A DNA stretch of 64,000 nucleotides from Emcibacter sp. (GCA_021647465.1 JAKIUQ010000007.1:1-64000); one strand, 5' to 3'. Positions 1 to 8,330 are shown, numbered from the stretch's first letter. Program-made: numbers and translations. Notes: generated from the sequence alone by a model not told the origin.

Positions 1-2
1 AG

Positions 3-662
3 AAAGGACTTGTGAAAAATGTAGCTGATTTATACGACTTAAAACAAGAGCAGATTCTTCAATTGGAAGGTTTTAAAGAGAAGTCTGCAAATAATATTAT
101 CAAGAGCCTTCAAGAATCGAAGTCCATGCCTTTTGAAAAGGTGCTTTTTGCACTCGGAATTCGATTTGTGGGGCAAACGGTAGCCGCAAAATTGGCCGAT
201 TATTTTGGATCCATGGAGCAGCTTATGAAGGCCACCGAGATGGAACTAATGATGGTGGACGAAATAGGAGACCGTATTACAGAGAGTCTTTTGGAGTATT
301 TTGCTGATGCCGGTAATGTGGAAATTATTAAGCGTTTGCAGAATGCAGGATTAAAATTTGAAGTGGAGAAAAATACTGAGCAAGGACCAAATATTTTAGA
401 AGGTAAATCATTTGTGGTAAGCGGAAAATTTAGCATCGCTCGCGACGACCTTAAAAAAATGATTAGTAAATTTGGCGGCAAGAATGTGAGTGCAATATCA
501 TCAAAAACAGATTACCTACTTGCAGGGGATGCAATGGGGCCGGCCAAATTGAAAAAGGCCGAAAAGTTGGGCATTCCCATTATTAGTGAAGACGATTTTA
601 TGAATATCCTCATGCTCGCTCATCATCTGGCCCAGATCATCCCGGCCGGTGATCACATTTAA
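3..662 (+). CDS. ligA: NAD-dependent DNA ligase LigA, 3' fragment, foreign and chimeric
   Basis: This is the C-terminal part of NAD-dependent DNA ligase, which seals nicks during replication. The frame is already open at base 3 (Lys-Gly-Leu-Val before the GTG at 12), so the gene enters from outside. Visible are helix-hairpin-helix repeats (LEGFKEKSANNIIKSL) and a BRCT domain (LEGKSFVVSGKF, then the GGK-VSAISSKTDYLLAG segment). The BRCT domain ends normally at IISEDDFMNIL near 610. The remaining codons to the stop at 660-662 are antisense aldehyde dehydrogenase sequence, not ligase. Codon use is AT-rich and the residues look Bacteroidota-like, unlike everything downstream. I regard bases 1 to about 610 as a different organism joined by mistake, or less likely a real recombination scar. 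Confidence 0.8.
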   Translation, partial: KGLVKNVADLYDLKQEQILQLEGFKEKSANNIIKSLQESKSMPFEKVLFALGIRFVGQTVAAKLADYFGSMEQLMKATEMELMMVDEIGDRITESLLEYFADAGNVEIIKRLQNAGLKFEVEKNTEQGPNILEGKSFVVSGKFSIARDDLKKMISKFGGKNVSAISSKTDYLLAGDAMGPAKLKKAEKLGIPIISEDDFMNILMLAHHLAQIIPAGDHI

Positions 663-1241
663 AACGCCCTTGGGCAGAATGCCGCTGATCAGTTCAATCA
701 TGCGAAGACTGCTGAGCGGGGTAAAGGGCGATGGCTTGATAACAACAGTATTGCCCGTGCGAATAGCCGGGATCACATGCCAGATGGCAATCATCAAAGG
801 CCAGTTCCACGGTGTGATCGAGCCAACAACCCCAATCGGCTTGCGGTGCAATTCCACCCGGCCCTCTTCGTTATCCTGAATAACCTCTACGGGCAATTCC
901 AGATCAGCCGTGAAATGAGTCCAGGCCTGACAGCCGCCAAGTTCAAAGCGTGACCCAACCCCGTTCAGCGGCTTGCCCTGTTCCTGCGTCAATAATTTTG
1001 CCAGTTCCTCCGCGTTATCTTCCAGAACCTTGCCAATGGCATGGCAGGCCGCTTTACGATCCTCATTGCTCACCTTGCTCCACGACTTGAAAGCCGCCGC
1101 AGCGGCAGCCACCGCGGCGTCCAGTTCGGCCCGGCCCGCCACCGGACATTTGCCCAATAGCTCACCCGTAGCCGGATTGAATATATCCATATGGGTTGCG
1201 GTCGGCACAGACGCGCCATTTATATATAAATTATATTCCAT
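516..1241 (-). CDS. Aldehyde dehydrogenase, 3'-truncated at the chimeric junction
   Basis: This is an NAD(P)-dependent aldehyde dehydrogenase, of which only the N-terminal ~210 residues are present. Family hallmarks are the substrate/NAD segment VGSITPWNWPLMIAIW and VVIKPSPFTPLS followed by VLNVITGRDDLG. The expected continuation after HEDIHKIVFT (the GSTATG motif, the catalytic Cys and Glu) is missing because the sequence switches into ligA at about 585-613. The open frame continues to 516 but those last ~22 residues are antisense ligase. The start is placed at 1241 because GGAGA sits 5 bases upstream; an adjacent ATG at 1244 is the alternative. It lies 30 bases after qhpB on the same strand, so it probably oxidises the aldehyde released by the amine dehydrogenase. 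Confidence 0.8.
   Translation of the reverse strand: MEYNLYINGASVPTATHMDIFNPATGELLGKCPVAGRAELDAAVAAAAAAFKSWSKVSNEDRKAACHAIGKVLEDNAEELAKLLTQEQGKPLNGVGSRFELGGCQAWTHFTADLELPVEVIQDNEEGRVELHRKPIGVVGSITPWNWPLMIAIWHVIPAIRTGNTVVIKPSPFTPLSSLRMIELISGILPKGVLNVITGRDDLGQMMSEHEDIHKIVFTNNGNAQLFGLFQFGRPHCIPCK
585..613. other. Chimeric junction between ligA fragment and ALDH
   Basis: Read forward, these bases give the ligase BRCT end SEDDFMNIL. Read in reverse they give HEDIHKIVFT, the standard aldehyde dehydrogenase stretch before GST. Left of it only ligase makes sense, right of it only ALDH. A stretch of about 25-30 bases compatible with both genes is what a short-overlap misassembly would leave. Confidence 0.7.
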
Positions 1242-1273
1242 CATATTCTCCGTAAGTTATTTTCTGGGCAATG

Positions 1274-2377
1274 TTATTTATGTATCATTCTAACGACGGT
1301 GGCCCCCATATCAGGGCAGTTCGGCAAGATGACTTCGCCGATACGCGACAGGTCTTCGCTGTCATATATAGCAATATCACAGGCCGTTCCGCCCACGTAA
1401 ACTTCCGTGCCATCAGCGGAAATTTCCGTCTGATAATAAGAATGATCCAGATCTATACGTTTGATCGTTTCAGCCTTTTTCAGATCAATTTTAAGCAGCG
1501 TATTATAAGCGGCATAGGCGATTTTCCGGTTCGGGTGATATACCGTACTAAAAAGAACCTCCGGCTCTCCCTGAAAATCAATCATATCAAATTTTTCTGT
1601 CTCCAGATCAAGGGACAGCACCCCCGTACGGTAACGGGCCATGTTGTCTTCGGCCATATCCGTGCGGGCATAATAGATCGGGGTTGAGAAAATACCGTTA
1701 TTATCCCAGCTGGGCCAAAAAGCCAGCGCGTCAGGCTGCGACAAATTTTCCTTTGTCCAATGGCGCAAGGGATAGGCCACTTCATAAGCGCCCGTTTGAA
1801 CATCTATTTTATAAAAATCCCAGCCCATGGCATAAAGGGCGCCGCTTTTGGCCGTCATCAATAGATGAATCCGGCGCGGCATGGGAAATTCCCGGGCCAC
1901 CACCGCCTCTAATCCGGCGTTTGTTTTAAAAACACTGAGGCGCGGCTCAAGAGATTCAAACCGGTCAAGATGAATTTTTGTCGGAATATCATAGGAATAA
2001 ATCTCGGAACCATCCGGGCTTAGATCTATGCCATAATTCCATGTTCTTTCGTCATCCTTATAATCGAGGTCGGCGCGAAAAACCACGTTGCCCTCTTCCA
2101 GCTCGATACCCACAATGGACTTCAGGCCATTGGTGACCACATAAGCAACATTACCATCCGGCGAGATCACGATATTCTGCGGGGCGGTGCTGTCGGGTAT
2201 GGTGAAGGTTTTTTCAACTTTGCGGGCTTTTATATCGATGACAAACAGCTTGTCCGGGCGGGCGCCAACAATCATATATTCCTTGGCGCTATCTTCTTTA
2301 GCATATGACAAGGATGACGCCAAAAAGGACAAGAGAAATACTGCAAGAATAACCGGTAATTTATAAATTTGTTTCAC
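1274..2377 (-). CDS. qhpB: Quinohemoprotein amine dehydrogenase beta subunit
   Basis: This is the beta subunit of the periplasmic quinohemoprotein amine dehydrogenase (QHNDH), a seven-bladed beta propeller that helps form the active site around the gamma subunit. The 367-residue product starts with a signal peptide (about residues 1-25, ending SSLSYA) and then shows repeated blades such as ISPDGNVAYVVTNG, LSPDGSEIYSYD, HPNRKIAYAAYN and ISADGTEVYVGG. The start is GTG at 2377: a GGAGG lies 8 bases upstream, and the frame upstream of it is only the antiparallel overlap of qhpC. It follows qhpC with 4 bases between the qhpC stop (2382) and this start, indicating translational coupling. Function is assigned by family resemblance plus position with qhpA and qhpC. 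Confidence 0.9.
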   Translation of the reverse strand: MKQIYKLPVILAVFLLSFLASSLSYAKEDSAKEYMIVGARPDKLFVIDIKARKVEKTFTIPDSTAPQNIVISPDGNVAYVVTNGLKSIVGIELEEGNVVFRADLDYKDDERTWNYGIDLSPDGSEIYSYDIPTKIHLDRFESLEPRLSVFKTNAGLEAVVAREFPMPRRIHLLMTAKSGALYAMGWDFYKIDVQTGAYEVAYPLRHWTKENLSQPDALAFWPSWDNNGIFSTPIYYARTDMAEDNMARYRTGVLSLDLETEKFDMIDFQGEPEVLFSTVYHPNRKIAYAAYNTLLKIDLKKAETIKRIDLDHSYYQTEISADGTEVYVGGTACDIAIYDSEDLSRIGEVILPNCPDMGATVVRMIHK

Positions 2378-2381
2378 AATA

Positions 2382-2699
2382 TCAATCCTCCGGAAAAACG
2401 GCTTGTAATTTACGCCAATTCTTGCGGGTATCCTCCAATTTTGACCAGTCGGGATACGTATTGACCGTATCAGGAACCGCCGCAGGCCACCAGCAAGGAT
2501 CAGAGCAGCCATATAAATCTGCCTCCATCGGCTGACAAAGGGAGGCAACACCGCCAAACGGATCCACCTCCCATCCGGGATCAACCGATGTGGTGCAGCC
2601 CGCGATGGATTGCATGGCAAAAACTTCTTCTTTGCTGCCCGCATCACTAGATTTAGTAAGCTGATGAGCTTTTTTATTCATGGGTTTTAAATGTTTCAT
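2382..2699 (-). CDS. qhpC: Quinohemoprotein amine dehydrogenase gamma subunit (CTQ-bearing peptide)
   Basis: This 105-residue precursor becomes the catalytic subunit carrying cysteine tryptophylquinone (CTQ), made from its own side chains. It has a 28-residue N-terminal leader with no secretion signal character, as known for QhpC, then the mature region with CTTSVDPGWEVDPFGG and CSDPCWWPA. With an offset of 28, every residue known to be cross-linked in the family is present: Cys35-Glu44, Cys55-Asp61 and Cys69-Asp77 for the three thioethers, and Cys65 with Trp71 for CTQ. The AGGATC ribosome site precedes the ATG at 2699. It lies 14 bases after qhpA. The radical SAM enzyme QhpD that makes the thioethers is not encoded nearby, although QhpE (leader protease), QhpF (exporter) and QhpG (Trp hydroxylation) are. 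Confidence 0.95.
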   Translation of the reverse strand: MKHLKPMNKKAHQLTKSSDAGSKEEVFAMQSIAGCTTSVDPGWEVDPFGGVASLCQPMEADLYGCSDPCWWPAAVPDTVNTYPDWSKLEDTRKNWRKLQAVFPED

Positions 2700-2713
2700 G
2701 GTCTTGATCCTGC

Positions 2714-4342
2714 TTACATGATAGGCGGGTTATTCCAGCGCTGAACGGTGGCAATCAAATGCGCTTCTGCGGTCAATATTCGCTCTGCGTCGCGGTAAGT
2801 GGCAATAATTTTCAGATCACCCGCATTATTGGTACCGTATTTCCGCGCGGAGTTCGGGCCGGCGATGGCCGGAATGAACGTGCCCTGTGCGGTAATATGG
2901 CCGGCATATTTCGCATCCTGCATGGCCGCAGCGGCAGCATTGTAATTTTCCACAGACCACGCGGCAGGCACCATGCCAAGCGAAATATCATCATCCGTAT
3001 TGGCCAGCCCGTCAGGGCCATTTGAATAGCCCGTTGCCTCAAATTGCGCCATGACTTTTGGAATAGGCCCGCCCCCGCCGCCAACGCGAGAGATGCCATA
3101 ATCCGGCGTGACTTTAATATAGTCCACTTGAGTATAGATGTTCATCACAGCATTATCCTCACCCACGGCAAGCACCACGGAACCGGCCATTTCCGCCCGA
3201 GCCGAAATAACAATGCGATCCGGCGAAGTGCTTTTGAGGGTAACTTCGGCCCCGGCAATGCTGACATCACCGGATAAATTAACGCCGCTGATGACAATTT
3301 CTGTCTCTTGGCCGACCTTCAGGGCCGAGGGGACAATATTCATAATACCCTGTTTTATAATACCATCGGTATTATCCGTTTTACGCCATGCGGTAATGAT
3401 CATGCCATCTTCGGGATGGTCTCGTTTAAAGAACCGTCCGGTCATGACATTGCCGCCTTCGGATGCGGCCCATATCTGATGGTATTTCTGGTCGCCCAAT
3501 GTGGCCGCGCCGCGCCATTCATAGCCGGAATGAACGATGGATTTTCCGGTACCGGTCGCGGCGGTCCCATCAGAATAAATCAGGTCATAAGTCACATCAT
3601 AGCGATCGCCGCCAACCGCCGTTACCTTCATGATGCCGTCCATATAACCCATACCCGGCAGATGTCCGACCATACGCCACGCGCCCGACATATCTTGCCA
3701 TTTCGTGGCTTGCCATTCATCCCACGACGGGGTTTTCAGGGGATACATCTGGCCCAGTTGTTCCGAAACAGGGCCCAAGGCATCCGCCCGCCAATCCCGC
3801 TCCCGCGCGAGCATCTGATATTCAATGGAGGCCCATTGGCCCAGATGCATATGAACCAGATTTTGCCATTCTTGCTTGTCCCGGCGCTGCAAAGCCACCC
3901 GGGCATAGGTATGGCAGCGCGCGCACATGGCCATAAGATCAGGATCTGCCCCTTGCTCTATTATATTATGTTTGCGCTCCAGAACATCACGGTGCGCCGC
4001 CGTTTCGGAAGGTGCCAACCCCTGGGTATCCGCCAGGAATTTTACCAGACTGCGGCGATCTTCCGGTTCAATATCCAACCCGTGAAAAATCATCATACGG
4101 GCGATATTCATATCCCAGCCTTCGGGCGTTTTACGTATCTGGCTGATGCGGCTGAAAGTGCCGTCCGCAGCTTCCATATGACAGCCGGAGCAATTATCCG
4201 CAAGCAAGCTGCGGCCCGCCTGAATTTCAGCCTCTGAAATATTAAAAACCTCCACGGTCTTTTCCTGGTCATCCGAACAGGCGGACAAAAACCCACTCAA
4301 GAGCAAAATAAAAGTCATAGGTATGATGGTTTTTAACTTCAT
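2714..4342 (-). CDS. qhpA: Quinohemoprotein amine dehydrogenase alpha subunit (diheme cytochrome c)
   Basis: This is the large subunit of QHNDH, taking electrons from CTQ to a periplasmic carrier. It is 542 residues. The first domain carries two heme c motifs, CSGCH (near residue 50) and CARCH (near residue 140), followed by beta-sandwich domains (for example PSALKVGQETEIVISGVNLSG). The N-terminus MKLKTIIPMTFILLLSGFLSAC ends in a lipobox-like LSAC followed by SDDQ, so in this organism the subunit may be a lipoprotein; that is inferred from sequence only. The start is taken at the ATG 4342, not the upstream TTG at 4369, because the signal peptide begins there. A terminator hairpin stands between it and the upstream TonB receptor gene. 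Confidence 0.92.
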   Translation of the reverse strand: MKLKTIIPMTFILLLSGFLSACSDDQEKTVEVFNISEAEIQAGRSLLADNCSGCHMEAADGTFSRISQIRKTPEGWDMNIARMMIFHGLDIEPEDRRSLVKFLADTQGLAPSETAAHRDVLERKHNIIEQGADPDLMAMCARCHTYARVALQRRDKQEWQNLVHMHLGQWASIEYQMLARERDWRADALGPVSEQLGQMYPLKTPSWDEWQATKWQDMSGAWRMVGHLPGMGYMDGIMKVTAVGGDRYDVTYDLIYSDGTAATGTGKSIVHSGYEWRGAATLGDQKYHQIWAASEGGNVMTGRFFKRDHPEDGMIITAWRKTDNTDGIIKQGIMNIVPSALKVGQETEIVISGVNLSGDVSIAGAEVTLKSTSPDRIVISARAEMAGSVVLAVGEDNAVMNIYTQVDYIKVTPDYGISRVGGGGGPIPKVMAQFEATGYSNGPDGLANTDDDISLGMVPAAWSVENYNAAAAAMQDAKYAGHITAQGTFIPAIAGPNSARKYGTNNAGDLKIIATYRDAERILTAEAHLIATVQRWNNPPIM

Positions 4343-4384
4343 GCTTTGTTCCCGTAATCCAGAGGTCAAAAAAATTAATTTTTA

Positions 4385-4418
4385 AGAAAAAAGGCGGACT
4401 TGAAATTAAGCCCGCCTC
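4385..4418 (-). terminator. Rho-independent terminator after the TonB receptor gene
   Basis: On the minus strand, just after the receptor stop codon, AGGCGGGCTT pairs with AAGTCCGCCT around a 6-base loop and is followed by TTTTTTC. It lies 16 bases beyond the stop and about 43 bases before the qhpA start. qhpACB therefore either have a promoter hidden in this short gap or are expressed by partial read-through. Confidence 0.75.
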
Positions 4419-4433
4419 AGGAATATTATTATT

Positions 4434-6851
4434 TTAGAAACGTGTCCGTACATCAATACCAATCGTCCGCGGGCGGTTGGTTACAATACGTGGACGTGTT
4501 GGGGTTTCCGCAGCAATCGACCGGCTATCCGCCAGATTGGCATGTTCATTGGTCAGGTTATCAACAAACAGCGTAATTTCCCAGTCGTCACGAATAACGC
4601 CTGCTCTCACATTTAATGCCGTCCAGGCCGGACGCGTGCGTTGATCGCCATTATTGGTGCTGAAACTGCGGCCATAATGGTTAAAGTCAGCGCGAATAAT
4701 GCCGTCCATTTCACTATTCATGGGGAAGATATATTCACCAGATGACGCGACTGTCCAATTTGGAACGCCTTGGATAAAGTCACCTTCGCTTACCCCTGCA
4801 ACACCTTCGGGATCGGTAATTTTTGCATCGGCATAACCCAAGGCAAAGGTCAATGTCAGCCCGTCAATGGGGGCCGCAACCATTTCGATTTCAAATCCCT
4901 TGATCTCTGCCTTACCCGCATTGGCGATATATTGGAAACCACAGCCCAGGCGGTTTTGCTGGGCAATATCGCTCCATTTAATCAGATAGGCTGCCGCGTT
5001 AAGAGATACCCGGTTATCGGCGAATGTTGATTTCATTCCGGCTTCATAGCTCCAGAGTGAATCAGAATCATAAGTTTGAACATCCGCAGGATCTAAGTTC
5101 AAAGCCGCCAATTCAGCGCCGCATAATGTGGGCGGCAGGTTGCCGTTAGCGCCGCCAATTCGGAAACCCTTGGAGGCGGAAGCATAAAAATCGATATTTT
5201 CATTCATATTCGCCTGAATAAGCAGCTTGGGATTAAAGCCGGTTTCTGATTGATCCACTGTATCCAGCGAAAGATCGCCCGGAACCCGCGATGGGCCATC
5301 ATTGGCAAAACCATCTGACTCAATGAAGGCATCGGTTTCCGTTTTATAATAGCGGCCACCGGCGGTTATGGAAATGGCTTCGGAAACATCAAAGGTAATT
5401 TCACCAAAAGCCGCATATTCTTTCGTGTTAAAGAAATTATCTGTTTGAAAAATCAAATCGCCCGGCACGAGGCCAAAAGCGCCGCCGCCCGCCGCCTGAT
5501 TAAGGCCGACCGCAAGTGCAGGCGGATATTGCAGATGGTTCTTGGTTCTTTGAAAGAATATCCCGCCCGTAAATTGGAACGGCCCGTCAAAATCTGACGT
5601 ATAACGCGTTTCATGAACAAAGGACGTGAAGGCTTCACTTTCGGTAATAACACTTTCAATGGGAATGACAGGCCCCAAAGACAATGGCCGAAGCACGGGA
5701 TTATTATTCATGAGCCAATTTAAAAAGGCCGCTTCTTCTTCGGCTTCGTCAAGGAAACGGTCAAAATAAGCTGTGGTGGAAACAATGGTTCCACTGTCAA
5801 GATCCCAATTTAGCGTACCGCTGGCCAGAAACCAGCGATCACTGCCCGGCTCATCAATATCGAAGAAACGCTCCCGGGTGAAATTGCCCGGCGCATTATC
5901 GGCAAAGGGCAAGCCATCCGCATCAATTTTCTGATACATAAACTTGGGCGTGAAGGTTACATTCTCTGAAATCTGCGCCTTGGCAGAAATCTGAATGCCG
6001 CCGAATGTCTCATCATCAACATTTTCTCTTTTATCAAAGGCAGGCCCCGGATTATTAAACGTGGTGGGCACCCAGTCGTCCAAACCCAATATGCCAACCA
6101 AAGGAGGCAAGCCGGTAACACCCGGATCCGTTGCCGTACCTTCGCCCAGATCATTAATGATAAAACCCTCGTATGTAGGGGCATATACCCGATCAAAAAT
6201 CCCTGAATTCTGTCCGAAATAGGCCGTGACACGCACCGCAAGCTTGTCATCAATAACGGGAATATTCATTGACGCGTCGACTGACCAGTTAATGTCGCCC
6301 TCCTTAACCGTGGACAAGGTCGCGTGGGCTGCGCCAAAAGTTTCATTAAATTCGGGCTGCTGCGTGATCAGACGGATTGTTCCGCCCATAGAGCGCGCGC
6401 CATAGAGCGAGCCTTGTGGGCCGCGAAGCACTTCGACCCGCGCCACATCAAGCACCCGTGGCTGAATTGACATGGGAACCGGCATGTCATCAATATAAAA
6501 GCCGGTCGTATTTTGACCAAAAACACCGCGAATGGCGGGAGAATTGGAATTAAACCGACCATCTGATTCATTACCGAAACCCAAATTTGGTACGCGAACC
6601 GCAAAATCTGCAAATGAGCTAACGCCCATTCTTTCCAGATCCTGCGCACCAATGGCGGTCACGGACATGCCGGCTTCCTGAATGGTCTGTTCTCTTTTCG
6701 AGGCCGTAATAACGATTTCTTCAAGGCCGGCAAATTCTTTTTCAGCTTCTTGCGCTATGGTCGGTACCGCAGACCCCAGAGCAATCAAGGCTGTCAAACA
6801 AGTTGTTCCGGTTAATTTCCGCCATAATATCGATTGTGTATTTTCCCGCAT
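4434..6851 (-). CDS. TonB-dependent outer membrane receptor
   Basis: This is an 805-residue outer membrane receptor for energy-dependent uptake. It has a signal peptide (ending PTIAQ-A), a TonB box region (LEEIVITASKREQTIQEAG), a plug domain (RVEVLRGPQGSLYGARSMGG) and a long beta barrel that ends with the typical C-terminal Phe (VRTRF). The start is ATG 6851 because GAGG lies 8 bases upstream; the longer frame adds a low-complexity run of Asn from an AAT repeat and no SD. It sits between the AraC regulator and the QHNDH structural genes, so it may import the amine or a related compound; the substrate cannot be read from sequence. Confidence 0.9.
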   Translation of the reverse strand: MRENTQSILWRKLTGTTCLTALIALGSAVPTIAQEAEKEFAGLEEIVITASKREQTIQEAGMSVTAIGAQDLERMGVSSFADFAVRVPNLGFGNESDGRFNSNSPAIRGVFGQNTTGFYIDDMPVPMSIQPRVLDVARVEVLRGPQGSLYGARSMGGTIRLITQQPEFNETFGAAHATLSTVKEGDINWSVDASMNIPVIDDKLAVRVTAYFGQNSGIFDRVYAPTYEGFIINDLGEGTATDPGVTGLPPLVGILGLDDWVPTTFNNPGPAFDKRENVDDETFGGIQISAKAQISENVTFTPKFMYQKIDADGLPFADNAPGNFTRERFFDIDEPGSDRWFLASGTLNWDLDSGTIVSTTAYFDRFLDEAEEEAAFLNWLMNNNPVLRPLSLGPVIPIESVITESEAFTSFVHETRYTSDFDGPFQFTGGIFFQRTKNHLQYPPALAVGLNQAAGGGAFGLVPGDLIFQTDNFFNTKEYAAFGEITFDVSEAISITAGGRYYKTETDAFIESDGFANDGPSRVPGDLSLDTVDQSETGFNPKLLIQANMNENIDFYASASKGFRIGGANGNLPPTLCGAELAALNLDPADVQTYDSDSLWSYEAGMKSTFADNRVSLNAAAYLIKWSDIAQQNRLGCGFQYIANAGKAEIKGFEIEMVAAPIDGLTLTFALGYADAKITDPEGVAGVSEGDFIQGVPNWTVASSGEYIFPMNSEMDGIIRADFNHYGRSFSTNNGDQRTRPAWTALNVRAGVIRDDWEITLFVDNLTNEHANLADSRSIAAETPTRPRIVTNRPRTIGIDVRTRF

Positions 6852-7043
6852 GGTCATTTCCTCTATTTTTTCTATGAATATATTATACGCATTATTATTG
6901 TTATTATTTTCCCCCATATTAACATCATATATACGGGCTTTTCTTGTCTGAGCGTGCCAGCAAGGGCGTTGCAGGGTGACAAAAAGCTTTGTTCTCCACA
7001 ACTCACCAGAGTCTGCGGGCTATCCCTAAAGGCCCGGAGTTCT
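6851..7043. promoter_or_regulatory. AT-rich leader of the TonB receptor gene
   Basis: This stretch between the AraC regulator's stop and the receptor start holds an AT-rich segment with an imperfect AAT/ATT trinucleotide repeat around 6885-6915 and the GAGG ribosome site at about 6860. It is the likely site of the receptor promoter and of AraC-type regulator binding. I see no convincing -35/-10 pair. Confidence 0.4.
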
Positions 7044-7984
7044 CATCCTGTATTTGCTCTATATTTGCTGGGCGAGACCCCAAACTCTTGCCGAAAGGCG
7101 CGGCTGAAATGTGCCGCGTCATTAAACCCCCACTGAAAGGCAATCTGGATAATACTGTGGTCATTGAAATGTTTATTTGCCAGTTGCCGCCGGGCTTCGG
7201 CGAGGCGGCGTTTGCGAACCCATTCCCCGAATGATACGCCATCCCTCTGAAACAAACGATGCAGATGCCGCGTGGAAATGCCGCTCAATTCTGCGATCAT
7301 CGTTGGAGATAAATAGGGATCGGTAAGATGTTGTTCGATATTTTTCCGAATTTGGGAAAGCTGCCGCACTTTTAAGGCTAACGTCCGCTCCGGCTCATGC
7401 CCCCGCAGCGTCGCGGCCAGAAAATTAAGTAACGAGCCCCGAACCGTTATACTGTCTTTTTCTTCTATATAAGGGGCTTCGTTATAGGTAGATTTTAGAA
7501 AGTCCCGAATAACCGCCCCCATTCCAGACATGCCGGATATGGTGCGGGCTTCCTCAATACGCCGGTTCGGCATGCAAGACTCCAGAGTTTCCCTTGGGAT
7601 ATGTAAGGAAATTTGCTGCATAAATCCGTCATAAACAAATTCAGAAGGATAGCCGGAATCAATCAAGGCCATGTCGCCCGGCTCAAGAAAGGCTTCATTA
7701 TTGCGCTGTGACAGCACGGCCCGGCCTTGCATCTGCATGATAAGAAAACAATATTTATCATCGTCATGGGCGATTTGCTTGCGGGATCGCACGACTTTAT
7801 CCGCATTCATGGAGATGCCTGCGACATCAAAACCACCGATATTACGTAAATCAATGGTGCCTTTGAAATTGGACCAGTCACTTGAAAAGGTTTGAAAGCT
7901 GCCGCAGACCGCCCTCAAAGACTGCGCCCATAGCTCCGCATGGTCAATGGGGGCTATTTTCTCATTGGGATAAACTATTTCCAT
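7043..7984 (-). CDS. AraC/FeaR-type transcriptional regulator, QhpR-like
   Basis: This is a 313-residue AraC-family activator. The N-terminal half is a cupin-like sensor (LSQRNNEAFLEPGDMALIDSG) of the kind found in FeaR, the activator of aromatic amine oxidase genes. The C-terminal ~100 residues are the double helix-turn-helix DNA-binding domain (ISTRHLHRLFQRDGVSFGEW and IIQIAFQWGFNDAAHFSRAF, ending FGVSPSKYR). It lies directly upstream of the TonB receptor and qhpACB and downstream of the flavin hydroxylase pair. In known QHNDH operons an AraC regulator (QhpR) activates the genes in response to amine, so the same role is inferred here. No clear binding half-sites were identified. Confidence 0.85.
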   Translation of the reverse strand: MEIVYPNEKIAPIDHAELWAQSLRAVCGSFQTFSSDWSNFKGTIDLRNIGGFDVAGISMNADKVVRSRKQIAHDDDKYCFLIMQMQGRAVLSQRNNEAFLEPGDMALIDSGYPSEFVYDGFMQQISLHIPRETLESCMPNRRIEEARTISGMSGMGAVIRDFLKSTYNEAPYIEEKDSITVRGSLLNFLAATLRGHEPERTLALKVRQLSQIRKNIEQHLTDPYLSPTMIAELSGISTRHLHRLFQRDGVSFGEWVRKRRLAEARRQLANKHFNDHSIIQIAFQWGFNDAAHFSRAFRQEFGVSPSKYRANTG

Positions 7985-8125
7985 TCAGTCCCTACTATAT
8001 TTTAATTGAAGCTATCAATATCACGGCCCCTTTATCAAGGCTCATCATTATAGTTTCGGGAATGTTAGCAAATGTAACCTTTCGCGTCAAATTCTGGTGA
8101 TTTTAGGCCCAGTTAACGACGGGCG

Positions 8126-8311
8126 TTAATTTTTTGCCAAACTCATGGCTTCGGATAAAGTCTTGTGATCGCCGATATGGTTGGACAGGATCAGGATCAG
8201 CTTGGCATTCATAACCTGCACATCCTCTTCTTCCATACCCCGCTGCATATCAAGCAATTCCTGATAAAAATCATCGGGCCGATCTATATTTCTTTTTAAA
8301 TTCAATGCCAT
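8126..8311 (-). CDS. DUF2783-type small protein, MhaB-like coupling protein
   Basis: This 61-residue protein starts at ATG 8311, where GGAG stands 8 bases upstream. The longer open frame upstream overlaps the flavin monooxygenase and is not used. It is acidic in the middle (MQRGMEEEDVQVMNAKLILIL) with a likely helical hairpin. Small DUF2783 proteins are typically encoded right after FAD monooxygenases. The Pseudomonas putida 3-hydroxyphenylacetate hydroxylase needs a comparable small coupling protein, MhaB. I infer that it is the partner of the hydroxylase ending 20 bases upstream. The family call rests on size, position and recalled family appearance. Confidence 0.7.
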   Translation of the reverse strand: MALNLKRNIDRPDDFYQELLDMQRGMEEEDVQVMNAKLILILSNHIGDHKTLSEAMSLAKN

Positions 8312-8330
8312 GTTTATTCTCCGGTAATAT

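Noticed and set aside
3308..4237. Long plus-strand frame (309 codons) opposite qhpA
   Set aside because: It is antisense to a clearly coding diheme cytochrome gene, has a His/Arg-rich composition typical of shadow frames, and matches nothing.
6852..7001. N-terminal extension of the TonB receptor containing a run of Asn
   Set aside because: It is translation of an AT-rich trinucleotide repeat with no ribosome site, upstream of a proper signal peptide and SD-bearing ATG.
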